Source: Polyporus tsugae
Taxonomy: Eukaryota; Basidiomycota; Agaricomycetes; Polyporales; Polyporaceae
Direction of reading: 5' to 3'
NCBI GenBank assembly: GCA_024305745.1
Contig: JAHRBS010000001.1
Location: forward strand, 62,001-126,000
DNA: 64,000 nt
Numbering within the stretch: the stretch's first letter is position 1; every line of letters begins with the position of its first letter. The translations under genes were made by a program, and so were the position numbers. A model generated the notes under the pieces. That model was not told the origin of the DNA, made no database searches, and worked only from the letters and a program-made list of their open reading frames with translations. Of the stretch, positions 56,621 through 64,000 are shown one piece after another.

Positions 56621-59600
56621 ACGAAAAGATCGTGACTCGAATAACCATGTGGCGGAGGTCGTGGTGAGGGAGAGATATCGAGCGCGCGGGCCACAGTGAC
56701 TGTGGAGCGACGTAGCAGAGAGGGGAAAGGCGAACGAGGGGAGGGGAAGCGATGGGGAGGAGACGTTCTTCAGGCCGGCTGAGGCTGTCGCGGCCGTCGC
56801 GGCCAGGTCGCGGCTCATACTAACCTTGTGTCGCCAGATGCCCCCATGCTCCCACGGAACCTCCGACGCGACGGGTCTCGCATCAATCCTTCGTTCCTGG
56901 GAATCCGTATTCCCAGACCCGTTCTTCCGGAGGCGATGCATCTGCAAAGAAGAAGTCAGCATTCGCTCAGGCAAAATTTTAACCTCCAAACAACGGACGC
57001 CGCGGCAGTAAGTATCTCAGCGGCACCTGCTGACGCACCGTCTTTTTGAGCCCGACCACTCGGACGCGCAGTCAGGTACACGAGTGTCCACTATGTAGTT
57101 TTGTCGCTTCGGTAGGAGTGTTCAGACAGAGTCTAATCAAGAAACTCACACAGCGATTCAGACCATGGCACGAGCGCGTTGCTATACAAACGTACGGTGT
57201 GCGGCCGACTAGTCAGGATTTACGACGAAATATCCGGAAATGGAGAGCACTCACCTCAAAGCAAGTTGGGATGGGCAGGGATGCACCGCTTGGCGAGAAC
57301 GAGACGGAACAATCCGAGCAGGGCGCACCAGCTGGTGCAGCGCCGTCTAAGGGTTCACTGCCGGCCACTGTCTGCTTCGGGCCGCAGTTATGAGTTTCAG
57401 TACGTACCTAATACTGTTCCGTTCTGCACATTCGAAGCGCGGCGTCGCGGGTGTCTGTGGTGACTACTCGGGTCTGTGTTGATCGTAACCAACGGCCGAT
57501 ATAAACAAACCTTGGCCCTTGTAAGCGCAGGTTTCACCGTGTCTCCCGAGCCGTTTCACTATCGCGACTAGCCATACCATACGCGCACGCGGCGGGGGCC
57601 GGTCACTGCGTGCCGTGTATGCCAAGTCCCGCCGCGCCATCCGATCGGGCGACCTGCGGAAATAAAGACTGTTAATATGCGGCAGGCGGCAGGATCGACG
57701 ATGGACGTAAACAGTCGCACGCACTGTAGGCAATCGGCTTGTGTGCGCGTGAAGGTGTGATATTGCTCACGGTGTCAGAAACACACTGGAGATTGTCGGC
57801 GTGGATGGTTGCTGGGGCGATTGGACATTGCAGTGTATCAGCCATATCATCCGGCCGAAAGGCCCCAGCCGATGGCCACGTTGAGGTTGCAGATTTGGGG
57901 AATGGCCGCGCTAGATTCTTTTTGCGAGTTCACAGGCCCGGCAACGGCATCCCAGCTGGCTCCGATGTTACGGAGGCCGCTCGCTTCATGTCTGCATGTC
58001 GCGCTCGAGCGACGCAGGTTGGCTCTATCAATCCGCGAATTAGTACGCTGATGGCGGACGAGTCCGGAATGGGCAGACACAAGCAGCCGAGGGTGAAAAC
58101 TCCAACCGGTGGGTAAGTTGTCGATCCAATTAATACGGATCATTTGCCGTTCAGCATCCGTACACGAGGGTAACTCTACAAGATCCGGAAGGCAACGCCT
58201 CACAATTGTGCATGTCCCCCGTCGCTTTCTCGTCTAATCGCGGGGTGAATTGAATTCCGAATGCGGACAATTTCCTGCGATGCAGAACACTTGATTCCGG
58301 CCGATTCCAGCTTTCACGCGAGCAGCTCACCGCGTTTCATGCTTGGCCGGCTCTACGGTAACAATTTTACCGCTGCAACAGGCAGCGTGAAGTCTTTATC
58401 CAGGGACAATCATGGTCCCGTCGCTACTGCCGCACTGGCAGCAGACCACTCCAAACGAACGGCAACGGAACGTCCAAGTTGGCAAAGCGCAAGCAGTCAA
58501 CAGAGAAGGTTTTTCTCCCAACCTTCTCCCAGACACTCGTCTGCCGGCCTGCAATCCCTGCGACAGAGTGGCCGGCCGCAAGTGTGCTCAAAACGCGCCA
58601 TGCAGACGCTTGAAAACAGAAAGTCGGCGGGAACGCGGAGCCGACAAGGTGTGGGCATACAGCGCGCCCAAATATCCTTTGTTTATGACATGAAACATCG
58701 CTTCCAGCCCAGGCAATCTATTGTATTCAATCTCGCAGTCTGCAATCCCCGTCAAGTACCGCAAGCTGGGTGAACAGTGTTATCCCCGCATCCGGTCAAA
58801 ACTGTTCCACCGCGAAGCCAATGTCATACGACATGGAGGTCGACAGGGGACGAAGCACCCGGTTTCCACCAGACCAGCGGTTTAGGCAGCTCCGCACATT
58901 CCTTCACTGGATGGAATATCCGGAGCTGCCGTGTGTGATGTATCGAGGCGCGCCGTATGACTGACGACCGGAGTGGTCTCCAGATGCGTCTTCTCACATT
59001 GCGCCAATGCCCGCGTTCGATACCAGGAACGCGACCGCGAATCACTTACCTTGGCTTCCAAGAAAATGAGAACGCGGACCGCGAACGTCCACGCTCGGAT
59101 AGAGGGTGTACGTGAGGCTGCGTTTCAGAATCACCTAGCGAAATGGGCGCATATGAGCATATAATCCTAGCGGACAAATGGCAGAACGTCACGAATCGCC
59201 AGACAGACAAGAACGCAGAGTTCACTGACGCGAGACAATGAGTGGCCGTGCCAGCGGGCGATCGACGAAAGAAGCAGCAACATTTACATCAGAAAATCAT
59301 ATATCAGGTACCGCTCACGGCCGACGCGGTACCCGACTTGATGCAGCTAAACGGAGCTCTACTGTAGCACTGTAGTACACGTCGTGTGCCAGCATCCGGT
59401 CTTGACAGCAATGCGCACGGAGCCTTGTTTCAAAGACACCGCCTCCGAGTTTTTGTCCCTCGTATCAGTCTAAACCATAGAACAACAGGGGCGACGCGAT
59501 AACATCTGCTACTACCCGACCGCCACGCCAGAGAAAATAAACCATGAGATCACCTTGCGGTCCATTGGTCATCTCCCATCGCCAAGTCAGTGAGCCGAGA

Positions 59601-61619
59601 ATCAGGGTCGAAAAGCGGCACAGGAGCGCCGTTCGCTTCCATACACTTCGAAGAGTCGACAGTCACTGTGTTCAGGGAAGAGACCAGCCGGGAAGACGCG
59701 GAGTTCCGTAGTAGTACCGGGACCGCTCAAGAGAGTACCAGGCGAGACTTGGAAAGCCGAGCCAGAAGTCCGAGACCGTGAGTCCAGTTGGCGGTATCGC
59801 CACCCAGTATTGCGCTGCCTGAAGCCTAGCGGGTTGTATACATAATTCCTGGTGTTCCGTCTGGCAGGCGTATGCGCCAAGCTCGGGCATGGTGGCGGTC
59901 AAGAGCCAGGGAGTTGAACGCTGAGCGCCGAGAGCCGGACATTGCCAAATCCGGAACGGCAGACGCGGTGACCATTGTGGCGCCGCTCCGTCCTCGTCCT
60001 CGTCTTTCCTCTTCTCGCTCCGGCCAGTTTCGTCTTGTCCTGTTTATTGTCGTACATATTTCAGTTTAAATACACTTTCTGGATATGCTGAATCGGTGTG
60101 TATGGTGGTCTTGCAGCGGCCGCCGACGGGAATTTAAAGGTGTGCGGGTGTTCGAGCTTGCCATCCTCTGCAAGAACTGCGCAGAACATGGTTCGAGCGC
60201 ATGGACCTCGAAATCTCCCTGAACCTGTCTTCTTCCTTCTGACATCCGATTTCCATCAGAAAACCGGCATTTGAATTTCTGATCCATTGCGCATACAGAC
60301 GTCATGATCTCCGAATAAGTAGCGCAAACTGTGAACAGCCGCAAGCCGACTCGCGTTTGACGGTTGGGTAGTTCTGTTGCTGGATGACGGGTTAGATCGT
60401 CACTCACTTTTCAGCTTTCCCCATGCACGACGCGCATTGTGCGGCACCCGGAATGGTCTCCATCGACGCTGGGCGAACCCCATAGTCCGTCATTCGAATC
60501 CGCACCGCGCGTTGAGGAATATCCGGCCGGCCACACACACAGGTTGGGTGGTTCTGTTGCAGGACAGACGGCGGCCAGCGGCAACTGGCAGACGATCGGC
60601 GACCGGAGTAACGGCGACGGGACGCAAATCAAATCGATTGCCAAGAGAGCCGCAGACGCTACAGGGACCCATAATTCTGGAATACATACGTAACGGGTCA
60701 GCCGAGAACCACCGTTGCGACGCGTACGTTGACGAACCTCCGCTCTCAGGCTACGCCAAGTCGCGTATCCTGAAACACCTGCAGTCAACCGATTGCGTTT
60801 ACGCGCAGCCGTCCTCCGCGGCCAACTGGCAGCTCTACGCAACGTGCATCCTCAGTCTCCGTGCGCAAGCCTGCCAGAGGACGCGCCGTGCATCGAACCT
60901 CTGCCGCACTTGCACACAAGACGATTGTCGGTCGGTGAAGGAGTGAAGGTGGCTGGGTCTGAAGGGTCCAGGAGATTGTCGGTGTGGATGGTCGGTGGCT
61001 GCTGACGCCTTCAACCGACGGCAGCCGTATGTTCGGGACGGGGAAACCCGCCTGGGCTTGTCGCGCTGGTCGTTATGACGCTGTCTGGCCACTGGGAGTG
61101 AAGTTCCCGTTAGGGGGTTGCGTCTCGCTGGGGCACGACACTCGGCGTACTCACCGATTGGTTTACGCGGACAGTCGCGCGACCCTGATTTCCGTTTGTT
61201 GCGGTCGCGGCAGGCTTCGGCGGGGTTCGGTGGGAGACGCGGTGCGGCAGAAAGGGGAACGGGACAGTGCGTGCGAACGGCCGATCTGGCGGCGAGTGGG
61301 ATCCGAGACTTGCGTCTGGGTCCGTGCGCAGGACCTGTGGCGAAAACAGATGTCAGCTCGAGTATAAGTAGACGGTGATGGGGTAAGACGGACGTTGTAC
61401 CGGCGCCCTTCTCCTCACCCGACCACATCCCTCCTTGTACCTGTATCTCGTCCCGCGTTCGACTCGGTGTGCGGCACGTCCTTGAGGACGCTTCCATCCC
61501 CACTACTGTGTTGTCCGGCATGCGACGACGCGCCGTCGCTGAAGGTCCGCATCAGGGTGTGCCGGCGTGGACGACGGTGGCTCTCGGTGACGGGCCCGGT
61601 TTGGGTTCACTGAACTTGA
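56621..61619. other. Gene-poor region, about 5 kb
   Basis: No gene was recognised on either strand. A few scattered internal repeats are visible: GGAGATTGTCGGCGTGGATGG at about 57787 and GGAGATTGTCGGTGTGGATGG at about 60971, and GGTTGGGTAGTTCTGTTGC at about 60362 with a near copy at about 60542. Composition is less GC-biased than the genes. It is probably an old mobile-element graveyard. Confidence 0.55.
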
Positions 61620-64000
61620 CTTAGGAAGTGTCGGCAACGGGTCGACACCGAACACGGGAAGGCACAGGGCGGCGGCGGGAGGCGGGAGGCGGGCGACCAT
61701 CGGACGATGTGGCGGGAGTGGTGAGGACAGAGATGGGTACAGTAGTGCACGCGCGGGGTGGTGGTTGAGGCGTTAATGATGCGGTCGAGCGTAAACGCTT
61801 CGCGGAATTGCGTACACCGTAGTGTTTGGCACGCACCCTGTCATGTAACAGCACGTACTCTGTTTAGTGAGCGTAGGAAGAGCAGCCACCGTGAAGCCAA
61901 GGGAATTGCGTACTAGTGCAAGTGCCTGCACTCTTACGTACTTATGTCCCCGGTAGTTGTCGCTCCTCCTGAGATACCAGATCCAGGCACAAGGCCCCGC
62001 CGCAACCCGACATCTCGGTGCGTGGTGATAAACATGAGATTGCGAGCGCGATGTCGGATGAATAATCGACCTGAATCAATCCACCTCCGTCAGCCACAAA
62101 GACTCGGCCGAAACAGGCAGGTTGGTGGATTGATACATACGCACGCGCATACATGCATGTACCTCGGCCGCGGAGCCCAGGCGGCGGTGGATTGGGCTTG
62201 AGAACGGACTACAAGCGATCTGGTGTGGCAGGCTGGGAGTTGGGGATCAACCGCTGGCATGGCGGAGGAGTGGGGGACGAGTTTCCAGCGCCGGGGGGCA
62301 CTGGCGTCGACTGGCGGGGATGGATTCGTTGCAGTGGCGCAGCTTCTCCAACGGTGCTTGCTGGCGTGATGCTCGACAGTTCGAGTTTAGCCGCTTCTCG
62401 TCACGATTGGCCGAGCAAGTTCTACTCACCTCGTCGAGAAGTCGGCGCAGCACGGCCCTTCACAGGCCCGCGGGGGCGATGACACCGACGCATTCCGTCA
62501 ACGGGCTCTTCCCGGGCAGATTTGCACGCTCAAACCGCATAAAAGAAGCGCGTCCAATTTTGCGAGGAAGAGTTGCATCCGAGCGCTCGCACCGCAGTGC
62601 GCCGTATATGCCAACACTCCAGGTCCTCTCTAACGGCGGTCAGGGTTTCGTTGATTAAACCTGAACAGGCATGTGGTAGGTGGCAGAGGACGTACCAAGC
62701 GCCATCCGTGTCTGGTCACAACAAGATGCAGCATGACCGCGAGAACGTCGAAACAGCCTGGAGATGAGAATGGTGTTCCTCCGTCGTCTTGAACTGAGGG
62801 TGGCGCATCCAAAGATGTTCGCAGCGCCTCACTCGGGCTGCGTCATTCGACGTGGACGGTGATGGAGATCGACAATGCTCAACGAAACATTGGGCGCGAC
62901 CCCTCCGCGCGCAATGGCGATCCCAGCCATGACAGCGTCCTCTACGCGCGCGGAGAGCGATGCATGCGCTTCTGGCATACGGGAACAGTGCGCCTGCGCG
63001 CGCGCACGTACTAGAAGACGACATCATTCGTCAAGTGCATAGAAACAAGGACGTGAGTGGACATACGGGCGGGTGGTGTCGACGAAGTGCCACACGTACT
63101 TGACCGCACCCATGATCCTTCGTGTTATTAAAATAAAATCCGCGCCGTGTGCCATGTTGGGCCGTGCGCCGTCTGCATGTTATGGACGGTGGGACAGCGA
63201 GCGGCATGCACTGCGGGCGACCATCAACATATCAGCAACATGATCAAACGATCAACTCAACATCTGCTTCCGCGGCCTTCTCGTCCACCTGTCATCAGGA
63301 TATCACATACACCTTGCCAGTCTGAATGCAGACGAATCTTACCGAGGTTGCGCGAGCGTGGAGAGGGTTCGAACCCCACGGGCCCCGCGTTCACCGCGTT
63401 CAACGTTCAAGTGGAGGGCTCGGACGAGCCTACGTTCGGATTCGGCCCTGCCCGAGTGTGCGTACTGTGTGCGCGCGACCTGGTTTCGGGCTCCCTCGAC
63501 GGTGTGCGGGGCGAGAACGGGGCGGACGAAAAGAAAGAGGAAGTGGAAGCCCAGATAAGCTGCTGCCAGATGGCCCAGGAGCTGGAGTGGGAGCTTCCCG
63601 AAGGCTGAGTTGCTTCCGTGCGAACCGGTGCTTAGGGCATGTCCGATTTGCGCACGGAGGTTGAAAAACATACGGGGGGCGACGTCGACGCGAGCGTGCA
63701 TGAGTGGATGGTCAGATAAATGCGCACACGCTCGTTGGAATCCGAGCTCGTCCGACATTACATCAGAGCGTTTGGCACAGGAAAGTGGCACGAAAAACTC
63801 GGATCGCCAAGGATGACGAGGAGCTGGAGACCGGGCGTTGACCCATGGTGCGGCGCAGGAGGACGCCGGAGAGTGGGCGGTTTCGGAGGCACAAGTGCCG
63901 ATTCGGAGAGAGCGCTGGAGAACAGAACACGAGAATTCGGAAAGAAGTCGCAGCGTCGAGGACAAGCACAGCCCGCGGGGAACACATGTACAGGACGTTC
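61620..64000. repeat. Large direct repeat, right copy (runs out of the window)
   Basis: Same orientation as 49800-52020, offset about 11.7 kb. Nearly identical to the left copy over 62085-62775 and 63120-63300. It carries about 260 extra bases at 62790-63060. It is still matching at the last base of the window, so its right end cannot be set. Confidence 0.88.

Noticed and set aside
60835..61521. A 228-codon open frame on the minus strand in the gene-poor region
   Set aside because: Basic, Arg/Pro/Ser-rich translation without any domain, no start or splice context, and interrupted repeats of non-coding type around it.
49800..64000. Long terminal repeats of one LTR retrotransposon
   Set aside because: The two repeats enclose a spliced host-type ankyrin gene and no gag, reverse transcriptase or integrase, and the left parts of the repeats are much more diverged than the right parts.

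Overview
The window is nuclear DNA of a filamentous basidiomycete, most likely a wood-decay Agaricomycete of polypore type. The evidence is GC-rich coding sequence, genes split by many 45-70 bp GT-AG introns, and gene families typical of that group: M35 peptidyl-Lys metalloendopeptidases, A1 aspartic proteases, F-box relics, and EF-hand/ZZ-finger proteins with a Goodbye-like N-terminal segment. The species assignment is inference; no marker gene is present.

Layout. 1-1.35 kb: deleted relic of a Goodbye/EF-hand/ZZ gene. 1.5-8.1 kb: conserved housekeeping genes on the minus strand, namely dynactin subunit 2, a tRNA-Ser(GCT) just upstream of it, an O-methyltransferase and a CECR5/HDHD5-type HAD hydrolase. 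8.27-8.7 kb: dead F-box gene. 9.2-11.9 kb: DysF-domain peroxisomal membrane protein split by a 1,009 bp intron that contains a foldback element. 12.9-29.5 kb: a convergent pair (M35 metalloprotease, plus; Goodbye/EF-hand/ZZ protein, minus) present twice, with an isoaspartyl peptidase/asparaginase gene between the copies. 30.1-42.3 kb: a tandem duplication of a block holding an aspartic protease and an Mtf2-like gene; the first Mtf2 copy is dead. A relic of dynactin subunit 2 plus a ZZ-gene 3' end lies at the junction. 43.1-47.2 kb: quinone oxidoreductase, another ZZ-gene fragment, and a membrane-anchored TAP-like alpha/beta hydrolase. 49.56-64 kb: gene-poor, repeat-rich DNA with a second, dead quinone oxidoreductase 3' end, a repeat of about 2.3 kb present at 49.8-52.0 and again from 61.6 kb to the window end, one ankyrin-repeat gene between them, a minisatellite, and a degenerate array with a recurring GTACTCACC-like motif.

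The main theme is birth and death of genes by segmental duplication. Parts of the dynactin subunit 2/ZZ convergent junction recur at three places in altered order or orientation. The Goodbye/EF-hand/ZZ family has two apparently intact copies and at least three relics in 45 kb. The secreted or membrane proteases, the hydrolase and the asparaginase suggest peptide and amino-acid scavenging, but nothing in the sequence ties the genes into one pathway. I found no CRISPR array and no complete transposase or reverse transcriptase.
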